Assembly (NCBI GenBank): GCA_002729515.1
Contig: PBYF01000040.1
Coordinates: 1-64,000 of the forward strand
Source of the DNA: Deltaproteobacteria bacterium
GTDB lineage: Bacteria > Myxococcota_A > UBA9160 > SMWR01
Length of the DNA stretch: 64,000 nucleotides
Direction of reading: 5' to 3'
Position numbers and translations under genes: made by a program. A model generated the notes under the pieces. The model was not told where the DNA came from, ran no database searches, and worked only from the letters and a program-made list of their open reading frames with translations. Below, piece after piece: positions 50,642 through 58,802 of the stretch. Positions within the stretch are counted from its first letter, which is position 1. Each line of letters opens with the position of its first letter.

Positions 50642-51697
50642 CTACCGCACTGATCGCCTGAAGTCGCTCGGGGTCTGCCCGGACTGACGCTTGAAGGCTC
50701 TGGCGAAAGCTCGAACCTCCGAGTAGCCGAGAAGAAATGACACTTCTTCCAGGTTCAGTTTCTGGCTTGACAGCAGTTTCATCGCATGCGCCATTCGGGC
50801 CTCATTTACCATGTCAATCAGCCGAATGTTTCTCTTCTTCGCTTTCCGCTGAATCGATCGCACACTCAGCTGCAGTCGGTCTGCCAAGCCTTGAATACTG
50901 TAGTCCGCACTCCTGGCATTTTCTTCGATGGCTTTACGGATTCCTTTGAGAAAGCTGGGTTCCGCTTCGTTTCTCAGCACAGCACTGACTTCTTCGAGAT
51001 ATTGAACGAGAGAGTCCGACAGATCGCTGTCGATTTTGCCGATGGAGCTTGCGAGGAGATCTGTTCTGAACGTCAGTTCGGTTCTGCCCGTCTCGAACTC
51101 GATGGGAACACCAAAGAAGTCTTTGTATAACTTCAATGGCCCGTGCGCTGCGGCTGCAAATTGGACGCGCAAGAGTGCATCGCCTCCGAAATACTTTCGA
51201 CCAAACGACGCCGTTGCTGCAGCGCCAACCTCGGCGCCGCAGCCGCCATCAATGCTGTCTGACGGATGAGAGAAATGAACTGAGGTCTCGTTGGACCCTT
51301 GTGATACTTCGAGGTGAAGCCGGTCTGCTAGTGTCTTGTGAAACCGTACAAAGAGATTCAGAACATTCTGTGGATCTTCAGAATACCGCCATACGTGCGC
51401 GAGGACGCCAAAGTAGGTATCCGGTACGGCTGACGCCATCTTCAAGGGAATCGCTTCGCCCGGCCTGATCGCGTCAATCAGCTGCCAGACATTGGCGACG
51501 ATATGATCCGGAAGGCGATCGCCCACATCGAATAGGTCCTCCGATCTGAGGCCCGTGTTGGCGGTGATCTGCTCCATCGAAACGCCATGCGAAACGGCAA
51601 AGTGGACCGTTGCGGCGACTACCGAAGATCGCATCCCCCTTCCGCTGCTCTCGCCTTCGCCAGACTCGCGAAGAGGGGGTCTGTTGCCCTTCTTCAT
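50642..51697 (-). CDS. AraC-family transcriptional regulator
   Basis: This is a 351-residue regulator with the N-terminal arabinose-binding-like domain (PF12625; residues ~25-215) of the OruR/ArgR/MmsR group and a C-terminal AraC double helix-turn-helix ('YSIQGLADRLQLSVRSIQRK', 'EEVSFLLGYSEVRAFARAFK', ending QSGQTPSDFRR). GGGAGACCA precedes ATG 51697. Codon use and base composition are less GC-rich than the neighbours, possibly a sign of transfer. It is isolated; its target cannot be named. Confidence 0.92.
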   Translation of the reverse strand: MKKGNRPPLRESGEGESSGRGMRSSVVAATVHFAVSHGVSMEQITANTGLRSEDLFDVGDRLPDHIVANVWQLIDAIRPGEAIPLKMASAVPDTYFGVLAHVWRYSEDPQNVLNLFVRFHKTLADRLHLEVSQGSNETSVHFSHPSDSIDGGCGAEVGAAATASFGRKYFGGDALLRVQFAAAAHGPLKLYKDFFGVPIEFETGRTELTFRTDLLASSIGKIDSDLSDSLVQYLEEVSAVLRNEAEPSFLKGIRKAIEENARSADYSIQGLADRLQLSVRSIQRKAKKRNIRLIDMVNEARMAHAMKLLSSQKLNLEEVSFLLGYSEVRAFARAFKRQSGQTPSDFRRSVR

Positions 51698-51947
51698 TGG
51701 TCTCCCAGTGGAGGGGGCCGGCTATTCCCTGCTGTTGATGAGAACTTCTGCGACGAACTCGGCACGTGAGTTCCCCGCCGGGAACGCGTGTCGCGAATTG
51801 TCCCCAAAGAGTCGTCTCAAGTCCTCGTTGTTTCCAGTCCTATCTGGCTAAATAGGATTCGGAGAAGTAGATCCGCCTAAGCCGGGACTTTCTTGGCCCG
51901 TCACGCGTATACGCCGCTGCTGCCGTGGTGGATGAGGCGCCGCTCTA

Positions 51948-52508
51948 ATGCCTTTTTACGTGACCAGATTGCAGGTGCTACATGGCGGCATCATGCTCGC
52001 TTCTGTGCCCGACGTCGCCCCGATCAGTGATTCGGCAACTATAGACGTCGCAGTACAGGCGCTCAATGCAGTTCATCTCGAGATCGCCCCTGCGACGATC
52101 GCCTCGAGCCGGCAATTCGGAGACTGTGACGAGATTGTGGTCGAGAGCTCCATCCCGGAAGGGCACTCGAGTTTCGCGACATTTGCGTCCATCGGTGTCC
52201 CTGCTGTCTTGACTGCTGTGGCGGGCCCTCTCACTGTGACTGGCAGCTTGGGGGCGACAGACTCGACCGGTGTCAATCCTCCGGGCAGCAGAAATTCGAT
52301 TGCGTTCCCGGTCCTGTCTCTGACTGAACTGGTCGATGCAAGTCCACGACTTGAGAACGACTCGGCCACTATTGACAGCATTGACGGCACTCCATTCGGG
52401 CATCCGGACGAGCACCTGAGCGTTGTCAGAAATTAAGTCGTGACGACACGGGAGCCCGGGACGGGCGCGCTGCTGATCCTCGGTCTAGCGGGATTGGGGA
52501 TGAGGCGA
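51948..52508 (+). pseudogene. broken secreted protein with a PEP-CTERM tail after an in-frame stop
   Basis: An open frame (51948-52436, Ser/Thr/Asp-rich, no recognised domain) ends in TAA. In the same frame, immediately after, comes VVTTREPGTGALLILGLAGL then GMRRW, which is a PEP-CTERM sorting tail: the EPGTG core, hydrophobic helix, Arg-Arg. Normally this is the C-terminus of an exported protein handled by exosortase. The stop codon cuts it off, and no new start is visible, so this is a pseudogene or a readthrough case. The upstream part is weak as coding sequence. Confidence 0.5.
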
Positions 52509-52599
52509 TGGCCGAGCCCTTCAGCGCTTACGGCGTGCTCGAGTCCAGGGAATCCAAGGATCAAGGCGATCGAGAGGGGATCTGGTGCCGCTGCGGTGA

Positions 52600-52982
52600 A
52601 CAAGCGGGACGAGGCGATCAGCACCTACTCGGACACGGGCATGGCCTACATGGTTGGGCGATGGCGGCTGGAGCCGGAAGGGGTGCTCATGGTGGACATC
52701 CTGCCGCCGGCCGGAGACTTCGCGTACTGGGGGCTCGTGATCACGAATCCCTGGCTCGAATCCTACGATTACCGCTACACCCAGACGCACAGGAGCAGCG
52801 GCACGGCCCGCGCCACCGGCGACGGTTCCTGGACACTCGTCATCTCTCCGGGGGAGCCGGACCCCGGCCACGCGCAGGACTGGATCGATACGGGTGGCCG
52901 TCTCGAGGGGTACGCAATCCTGCGCTGGGTGCTCGTCCGCGATGCCCCCAACCCGAAATATGAGGTCGTTCCCGAAGCATAG
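52600..52982 (+). pseudogene. C-terminal fragment of a DUF1214-domain protein
   Basis: The frame reads 'GVLMVDILPPAGDFAYWGLV', 'NPWLESYDYRYTQTHRSSG', DGSWTLVISPGEPDPG and 'DWIDTGGRLEGYAILRWVL', which is the C-terminal domain of DUF1214 proteins, normally about 350-450 residues. Only the last ~110 residues remain. Its 5' side joins directly to the PEP-CTERM remnant in the same frame, and dispersed repeat copy F begins at its stop codon. It marks a rearrangement junction. Confidence 0.65.
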
Positions 52983-53045
52983 GAAGTTCAACCTGTGTTT
53001 TCCCTGGGTTCGATGAGTAGAGATTGTGTCCAATAGAGGCGGGTG
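52979..53045 (+). repeat. dispersed repeat copy F (3'-truncated)
   Basis: Contains AGGAAGTTCAACCTGTG, TTCCCTGGGTTCGATGAGTA and GTGTCCAATAGAGG, then departs from the consensus. It begins at the stop codon of the DUF1214 fragment and ends about 95 bases before the 2OG oxygenase gene. Confidence 0.8.
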
Positions 53046-53138
53046 CGGGACGGCGCTCCAGAGTGCGTGGTGCGCAGCCGAGACACGCCAGCGGGCGCTT
53101 CTGCAGCCGTTTTCCGCTTTCGCTAGCATTCGTTTCCC

Positions 53139-53837
53139 ATGAATTACCTCGACCTGGAACACCTGACTGCAATCGACCCGGTCGCCTACCAGACGCAACA
53201 CCCCTTTCCGTACGTGAATCCGGAGGGGATCCTGCATCCGGAGGCCCACCTGAAGCTGGTGGAGAACCTGCCTCCCATCGAGCTATTCACGAAGATCGAG
53301 GGGAAAAAGCGGTCCTACGGCCAGAAGCCCCACAATCGTTATGTACTCGAGTACGAGGACGGCCTGCCGCTGCCCGCACCCTGGCAGGAGTTCATCAACG
53401 AACTCCGGGAGGGGACCTATCGCACGATCCTGTGTCGGCTGATGGGGGTTCCGGACCTCGAGCTGCGCTTCCACTGGCACTGGGCCACCCGGGGCGACTC
53501 CGTCTCTCCGCACTGCGACGCCAGGCGAAAGGTCGGCTCCCACATCTTCTATCTCAACACCGCGGACGAGTGGGACTCCGCCTGGGGTGGCGAGACCCTG
53601 GTGCTGGACGACGGCGGGAAGAACTTTTCCCACGGCTCTGCGCCCGAGTTCGAGGACTTCACGAGTGAGGTCCATGCCAAGGCCCTGGGCAACTGGAGCT
53701 TCATCTTCACCCGGCGGGGTGATTCCTGGCACGGTGTGAAGGAGATCACCTGCCCGGAAGGCCACTTCCGCAAGATCTTCATCGCCGTTTTCGACAAGCC
53801 CGGCCCCTTGCACCGGATCAGCCGTCTCTTCGGCTAA
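53139..53837 (+). CDS. 2-oxoglutarate/Fe(II)-dependent oxygenase
   Basis: This is a 232-residue double-stranded beta-helix dioxygenase. The iron triad is His125 and Asp127 in SVSPHCDARRKVGSHIFYLN and His198 in RRGDSWHGVKEI; the 2OG-binding basic residue fits 'EGHFRKIFIAVF'. It couples succinate and CO2 formation to hydroxylation of a protein, lipid or sugar; substrate unknown. The ATG at 53139 has only a weak ribosome binding site, but the fold starts soon after. Its 3' end overlaps the convergent membrane protein gene by four bases. Confidence 0.88.
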   Translation: MNYLDLEHLTAIDPVAYQTQHPFPYVNPEGILHPEAHLKLVENLPPIELFTKIEGKKRSYGQKPHNRYVLEYEDGLPLPAPWQEFINELREGTYRTILCRLMGVPDLELRFHWHWATRGDSVSPHCDARRKVGSHIFYLNTADEWDSAWGGETLVLDDGGKNFSHGSAPEFEDFTSEVHAKALGNWSFIFTRRGDSWHGVKEITCPEGHFRKIFIAVFDKPGPLHRISRLFG

Positions 53838-55456
53838 GTCGATGGAGATCGAGCCCGCAATGTCTGCCGCGATGACTCGGCGAGCGGTGCGCCATTGCGA
53901 TAGATCCTGAGCAGCGTGCCGCGTTGGCGCTTGATCTCGAAAGCCGGTGTCAACCGGGTCTCGGCATGTCGCATCAGGGTCTGGTACATCGCCCGGCGAG
54001 TGATGAACATCAGGTATCGCGGCCGACTCGTGTCATTGAACTTCTCTGCTGTCAATGGCGACTCGATCTCTCGATCGAGGTAGTACTCGGCCACGTGAGC
54101 GGCGATTGGGACGAATACCACAGCGTTGGGCTCGGTGTGTTCGTTGATCCACTCCGACCCTTCCTTGAGTGCGTGACCCCAGTACTCCACTTCGACCCAC
54201 TCATCGATTTGCTCTCCCCCGAAGGCGGACGCGATCTGATTCAGGTACGCCGATTGGTAGGGGTGGATCCGGATGCACTCCCAACCCGCCAGGGCGATGA
54301 GGCATCCGACGAGGACCCAGCCCGTGCGGTTCGCACCGCGGCGATCGAGACCGAGGGGTTGCCGGTCTTCGAGCCACTCGACCAGCCAATCACCGCCGGC
54401 ACCGATGAGTAGCGACAGACCCACCAGCACCATCAAGTAGTGCCGCATTCCGTCATAGCGAGCCGGGGCGATCAGATCTCCCGCCAACAACACACCGGTC
54501 CACAGTGCGCCGGTAAGGACGAGTTCGCGAGATTCGGACCGGCGCAGCTTGCCGAGAAGACCGGCAAGGACGGGGACTAGCACCAGCAGCAGGAGCGAGA
54601 GAGGCAGGCCGGCCAGGAGATGGAAGAGGCGGAAATGCCAGGGGAGCTCAGTCCACACCTGCAACTCACCCAGATAGAGCACTTGAAACGGTTCCTCGAA
54701 CTGGCCGGCGATGATCTTTCCGGCCCTAGTGATCTGATCGAGCGAGGGGTCGAGCCACAACCACGGCCACAGCAGGATCGCTATCGCAGCCGCGACTGAA
54801 CCGATGACGACGAGTTGTCCCATGCGCTGCCCCAGAAGGACAGGCCAACGAATGAACAACAGGAGGGTGAAAAGTGGGATCAGCGCCACAGAGAAGGTTC
54901 GGGTATTCAAGCTGATCCCGAGTACGACCGCCGCGAGTGCTGTTCGCAGAAAACCCGGCTTTCGCACCGCGCGCAACAACAGCAGGAAGGTCAGCGGGAA
55001 GGTCACCAGCGTTACAACGTCTTTGGGATTGTTTCTCGAGTGGGCGATGACAGCGGGCATTACGGCCATCGCTATCATGGCGAGAGCGGCCGCACGCCTG
55101 CTGCGACCGATCTCCCACGCGAGCAGGTACGTGCAAACGAGTCCGGCGGTGGCCAAGATGAGATTGAACGCGTGTTCCGCTGTGACCCGATCCAGGTCCA
55201 ACGAAAGCATCGCCATGCCGCGAACAAAAGCTTCTCGGGACAGATCGAGGGTGAGGTAGTAGCCGGGGATCGCGTGAATCTGTGAGAACTGGTCCTGATC
55301 TCCAGTGAGTACGGCCCAGGCCTCTCGAGAGGCGCGAGTACTCTCTGGTTCATCGAAGGTCAGGCCATACGAGTCGAGCGTGATCAGGCCCAATGCGAAG
55401 AACACAGCACCAATCAGGACAGGGGGCCAGAGCGGTGCGAGGCGTCGAACGCTCAC
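53834..55456 (-). CDS. glycosyltransferase-C family (GT39/ArnT-like) membrane protein
   Basis: This 540-residue protein has about eleven helices. The first periplasmic loop contains 'SYGLTFDEPESTRASREAW', whose Asp-Glu matches the catalytic DE of polyprenyl-phosphate-dependent GT-C enzymes (PMT, ArnT). A later segment GGEQIDEWVEVEYWGHALKE and a soluble C-terminal domain follow. It would move a sugar from a lipid carrier to an envelope acceptor. No ATG is available; GTG 55456 (VSVRRLAPLW) begins just before the first helix and is my choice, though the frame is open to 55621 over the sulfatase remnant. Confidence 0.78.
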   Translation of the reverse strand: MSVRRLAPLWPPVLIGAVFFALGLITLDSYGLTFDEPESTRASREAWAVLTGDQDQFSQIHAIPGYYLTLDLSREAFVRGMAMLSLDLDRVTAEHAFNLILATAGLVCTYLLAWEIGRSRRAAALAMIAMAVMPAVIAHSRNNPKDVVTLVTFPLTFLLLLRAVRKPGFLRTALAAVVLGISLNTRTFSVALIPLFTLLLFIRWPVLLGQRMGQLVVIGSVAAAIAILLWPWLWLDPSLDQITRAGKIIAGQFEEPFQVLYLGELQVWTELPWHFRLFHLLAGLPLSLLLLVLVPVLAGLLGKLRRSESRELVLTGALWTGVLLAGDLIAPARYDGMRHYLMVLVGLSLLIGAGGDWLVEWLEDRQPLGLDRRGANRTGWVLVGCLIALAGWECIRIHPYQSAYLNQIASAFGGEQIDEWVEVEYWGHALKEGSEWINEHTEPNAVVFVPIAAHVAEYYLDREIESPLTAEKFNDTSRPRYLMFITRRAMYQTLMRHAETRLTPAFEIKRQRGTLLRIYRNGAPLAESSRQTLRARSPST

Positions 55457-55543
55457 GAGTCGTGCAGGTTCTCCTGGCGCTATGTCCGTGCGGTACCACC
55501 GGAACGAACGGCTGTTTAGCGTGTGTACCTCAGAGCCTTCGGT

Positions 55544-55568
55544 GCCACCAGCACGGGGTGCTGGTGGC
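55544..55568. repeat. perfect 11-bp hairpin
   Basis: GCCACCAGCAC (55544-55554), loop GGG, GTGCTGGTGGC (55558-55568). Eleven paired bases with no mismatch. Neither strand has a T-run after it, so it is not a standard intrinsic terminator. It lies at the 3' end of the sulfatase fragment, upstream of the glycosyltransferase gene. Confidence 0.7.
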
Positions 55569-55579
55569 GGAGCAAAGGC

Positions 55580-55980
55580 ATAAGTCGCACCCCTCCATTC
55601 CCTTCGGTGTCGCGATGTCAAGATAGCTCAGTACGGTGGGTGCAACGTCCAGGCAGGTCACATGCTTGGGTTGCCTAACCAGCGGAAAACTCGAAGGGTT
55701 TGGAGAGTGCGGTGCGAAAGGGGTGCGCATGGTCTCCTCGTAGAACTGGGTGTAGAGCAGCTTCTCGTGCTTCATGAACTCTTCACCGTAATCGGATATG
55801 AGCACGAGCAGGCTGTTCTCGAGAAGTCCTCGAGAGCCGAGCAGGGTCAGGCCCTCTCCAGTGCGATCGTCGGTGTATCGAATTCCCGCGGCGTATAGCG
55901 AGTGGATGTAGGCGATAGCGTCTTCCGCAACAGCCCTCGCTCCGCTGCCGACCTGAGCAATGAAGCCCCCCCCGCCCCAG
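55580..55980 (-). pseudogene. sulfatase C-terminal fragment
   Basis: One minus-strand frame reads 'ARAVAEDAIAYIHSLYAAG', IRYTDDRTG, 'NSLLVLISDYGEEFMKHEK', 'RQPKHVTCLDVAPTVLSYLD' and IATPKGMEGCDL. This is the C-terminal half of an alkaline-phosphatase-superfamily sulfatase. The N-terminal part with the formylglycine motif (C/S-x-P-x-R) is missing, there is no start codon at the break (about 55980), and the usual SDHGE metal motif is SDYGE. A truncated gene, adjoining the permease gene that is divergent from it. Confidence 0.8.
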
Positions 55981-56083
55981 AAAACTTTCCATTCATCATT
56001 TGTGCAATCATCTATTTGTCAATGCTTATGAAGCACACTTGGGCCGGATACCGATCGGAGCGGCCAGAGCAAAAGGAAGAAGC

Positions 56084-57427
56084 GTGAAGGAATCCAGGAT
56101 CGGTACGTTTTCCGCTCTCTCAATCGGCATCGGTGGCATGGTCGGAGGAGGCATCTTCGCCGTCACCGGGCTCACTGTCGAATTGACAAGAGGTGCTGCT
56201 CCCCTGGCCTTCGTTGTCGCTGGCGTCGTGGCCCTGCTGACTGCTTTCTCCTACTGGAGACTCAGCCTCCGCTACCCGAGCGAGGGAGGAACCGTCGAGT
56301 TCCTCAACATTGCCTTTGGTACGGGCCTCTTCACCGGAGCCCTGAATATCCTGCTCTGCCTTTCCTATGTGATCTTGCTCGCCGTCTACGCCTACGCTTT
56401 CGGGGCTTACGGAGCAAGCTTCTTCTCAGAGGCCGATTACTCCTTCTGGAAGCACATGTTGCTCTCCCTCGTCATCGTCCTTCTGGCCGTGATCAATTGG
56501 TTCGGTGCGGATATCGCGATCCGATCGGAGAACTTCTTCAACGTCCTCAAACTCATTCTTCTGGGCATATTTGTGGTGATCGGCCTTTCCACGCCCATGG
56601 AGTGGTCACATCTGTCACCCGACACCTGGGTGGGGCCCTTTGAGTTGGTCGCCGGATCCATGGTGATCTTTCTCAACTACGAGGGGTTCGAACTGATCGC
56701 GAATGCGTCGAATTCGATGCGCAATCCCAGGAAGTCACTTCCGATTGCCTATCTGGGCGGTGTCAGCGCTGTCATTGTCATCTATGTCCTGATCGCCATC
56801 GTTGTGGTGGGACATCTGGATTTCAAGGTCATTGCCGCCGATTCCGATGCGACGCTTTCGCTCGCCGCACAATCATTCATGGGTTCTGGCGGCGCGGCCA
56901 TGATCGCCATCGCGGCCATGCTGGCCACTTCGTCGGCCATCAACGCCACTTTCTACGGGTCGGGTCGGCTCACCTATCTGATCGCAAAAACAGGTGAGCT
57001 CCCCACCGAGCTCGAGCGGGATTTCCACGGGCAACCCCTCGAAGGCATGTTGATCTTTGCTGGGCTCACCCTGATCGTCGCCAACTCTGTTCCCCTGGCG
57101 GCGATCGCCACCATGGGGAGCGCAGGATTTCTCTTGATCTTTCTGGCCGTCAACGTCGCCAACTACAAGCAGCGCCATGAGACAGGAGGCGGTTGGTGGG
57201 TCTCGCTGCTCGGCGTCCTGGCCTGCCTCATCGCCCTGGGCGCTCTGGTTGGCCAGACGGTCACCACCGCAGGTCAGGCTTGGCAAGTCTTCGTACTGCT
57301 CGGCATGGTGGTGGTTTCGCTGGTCGTTGAGTGGGTCTACAGAGCGAAAACGGGTCGTGCGGTTACCCTGCGCCATTACACGCTGAAAAACCGTGGCCGA
57401 CCCTCCCAAGAGACTTCGACTTCGTGA
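56084..57427 (+). CDS. APC-family amino acid permease
   Basis: This is a 447-residue, twelve-helix APC superfamily transporter. Helix 1 has the substrate-binding glycine signature SIGIGGMVGGGIFAVTG, and helix 6 has FLNYEGFELIANASNSM; 'TSSAINATFYGSGRLTYLIA' matches the amino acid/cationic transporter group. It probably imports amino acids across the inner membrane. GTG 56084 follows AAAAGGAAGAAGC; an ATG at 56000 lies in the wrong context. It is not closely similar to the permease at 45167. Confidence 0.9.
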   Translation: MKESRIGTFSALSIGIGGMVGGGIFAVTGLTVELTRGAAPLAFVVAGVVALLTAFSYWRLSLRYPSEGGTVEFLNIAFGTGLFTGALNILLCLSYVILLAVYAYAFGAYGASFFSEADYSFWKHMLLSLVIVLLAVINWFGADIAIRSENFFNVLKLILLGIFVVIGLSTPMEWSHLSPDTWVGPFELVAGSMVIFLNYEGFELIANASNSMRNPRKSLPIAYLGGVSAVIVIYVLIAIVVVGHLDFKVIAADSDATLSLAAQSFMGSGGAAMIAIAAMLATSSAINATFYGSGRLTYLIAKTGELPTELERDFHGQPLEGMLIFAGLTLIVANSVPLAAIATMGSAGFLLIFLAVNVANYKQRHETGGGWWVSLLGVLACLIALGALVGQTVTTAGQAWQVFVLLGMVVVSLVVEWVYRAKTGRAVTLRHYTLKNRGRPSQETSTS

Positions 57428-57469
57428 TTTCTGGCCCGACGCTTTTCTCTCCCTTGCACCCCATCACCC

Positions 57470-57578
57470 GATGAACGAGCTGTGGGTCCCCATCACGGTC
57501 GCTGCGTCGATGGGCCGGCCCCCGAGCCCAGCGCCGCCGGACCGCGAGCGCCTGCGTCGGCTCGGCTATGCCGAGTAG
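57470..57578 (+). pseudogene. possible sulfatase tail remnant
   Basis: A plus-strand frame ends PSPAPPDRERLRRLGYAE and stop, resembling the last residues of many arylsulfatases (RERLRALGY...). Nothing upstream is recognisable, and the neighbouring permease occupies the DNA to 57427. Very weak on its own; listed because two other sulfatase-like remnants lie within 11 kb. Confidence 0.25.
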
Positions 57579-57625
57579 CTGCGATCCGCATTGAGCGGCA
57601 CCTGGGGCTTCCGGCTGCGCTCCCG

Positions 57626-58243
57626 TCAGCGTGCGGCGGGGGCTCCTGGCCCGAGACCGACGACGACGAACTCGTTGTGGGGGAAGAGGCCCCCCACGAT
57701 GCGTGGAAACGGGAACGAATAGCTGCGCTCGTGCGCCAACCCGTGATGATCGAGCAGTGCCCGCAGCCGGGCGGGGTCCATGTACTCGACGTGAGTGGGG
57801 TCCGAGCGGAAACCCGCCTGCTGGGGCGTGATCAGCGCGACACGGCCACCCGGTCGCAGATAGCGCAGATGGTCCCCGACCAGGGCGGCCGCCTCGTCGA
57901 AGTGCATGTGCTCCACGACGTGTGCGAAGAGCAGGGCATCGAAGCTGCCGTCGCGGCAATACCCGGAGGTCGCAAACTCCTCCGGGGTGAAGGCGATGCA
58001 GCCGCGCTCCCGGGCGACCTCGATGGCGTGCGGGTTGTGATCGAGGCCAACGCCGTTGCACCCGAGGTGTGCCAGGTTGCGGCCAATGCCGCAGCCGATG
58101 TCCAGCGTGTAGCCGAGTTCCAGGCGCCGCACGTTCCAGCGATACGGGGCCTGCACGTCGAGCCAGCGTTTCCAGCCCGCTGCCGAGAGCGTTTCCAGCC
58201 GCTTGGCGTAGCCGGCCTCGCGCGTGTCCCGCAGATCTGCCAC
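57626..58243 (-). CDS. class I SAM-dependent methyltransferase
   Basis: This 205-residue methyltransferase has motif I YTLDIGCGIGRNLAHLGC, an acidic residue GVGLDHNPHAIEVARERG, and post-motif 'FDALLFAHVVEHMHFDEAAA' with RPGGRVALITPQQAG. Core and length are typical of small-molecule methyltransferases (Methyltransf_11/23). The N-terminus 'LETLSAAGWKRWLDVQAPY' with the 'HVEYM' near the C-terminus recalls lipid or glycan methyltransferases. GTG 58243 is my start; the frame is open to 58342 without homology. Substrate unknown. Confidence 0.85.
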   Translation of the reverse strand: MADLRDTREAGYAKRLETLSAAGWKRWLDVQAPYRWNVRRLELGYTLDIGCGIGRNLAHLGCNGVGLDHNPHAIEVARERGCIAFTPEEFATSGYCRDGSFDALLFAHVVEHMHFDEAAALVGDHLRYLRPGGRVALITPQQAGFRSDPTHVEYMDPARLRALLDHHGLAHERSYSFPFPRIVGGLFPHNEFVVVGLGPGAPAAR

Positions 58244-58270
58244 GTCCCGGAGTCTACGCCGCCCATCGCG

Positions 58271-58792
58271 ATGCTTCCCCCCCCGGCCGCGGCACACAGG
58301 TTGCCGGCCGTGAGCAGCTTCGCGCGACTCGCGGCGCGGCATTTCCAGATCCTGCTCGGTGCGGCCGGCCTGGAGGCGCCTTCTGCCCCGCTCCTGTGGG
58401 CATACGTGCTAGCGAACTTCCTGGCGCTCGTGCTGCCCAGCGCGCTGCTCTCGGATATCTACCGCGTGGTGGATGCTCGACGCGATACGAGGCGCTCCCT
58501 CGATATCATCGCGATGGTCACAGCCGAGCGCATCGCGTCACGGGCCGACGAGTGCGGTTGGCACGAGGCCGCGCGGGTCTTCCGCGGCAAGCGCCGGCTA
58601 CAGCGACTGACCTGGCCGGCTGGGGTAGTCCTGTTCGCAGAGCCTGGACGCGGGAGGGTCCCGGGCCAGACGGGTCGAGCGCGCGGGGCTGCGCGCGCTC
58701 CTTCGATCTCGGTGTACTCGGTCCATTCTGCCAGGCGCGCCGGCACTGGCAGTGGTACATCGCCGCCTGACGGAGGCGAGGTGTTGCCCTAG
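58271..58792 (+). CDS. hypothetical protein with one membrane segment
   Basis: This frame gives 173 residues: ATG 58271, a hydrophobic span LLWAYVLANFLALVLPSALL at about 40-60, then a helical Arg-rich part (VVDARRDTRRSLDIIAMVTA, 'RADECGWHEAARVFRGKRR'), then low-complexity Gly/Arg/Ser. No family recognised and no ribosome binding site. The middle looks protein-like, the end does not. It lies between a divergent methyltransferase and the VWA gene. Confidence 0.4.
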   Translation: MLPPPAAAHRLPAVSSFARLAARHFQILLGAAGLEAPSAPLLWAYVLANFLALVLPSALLSDIYRVVDARRDTRRSLDIIAMVTAERIASRADECGWHEAARVFRGKRRLQRLTWPAGVVLFAEPGRGRVPGQTGRARGAARAPSISVYSVHSARRAGTGSGTSPPDGGEVLP

Positions 58793-58802
58793 CTTTTGCA
58801 GG

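Noticed and set aside
57482-58270. N-terminal two thirds of the long plus-strand frame ending at 58792
   Set aside because: It is antisense to the methyltransferase gene, which has all SAM motifs. Only the last part after 58271 is kept, at low confidence.
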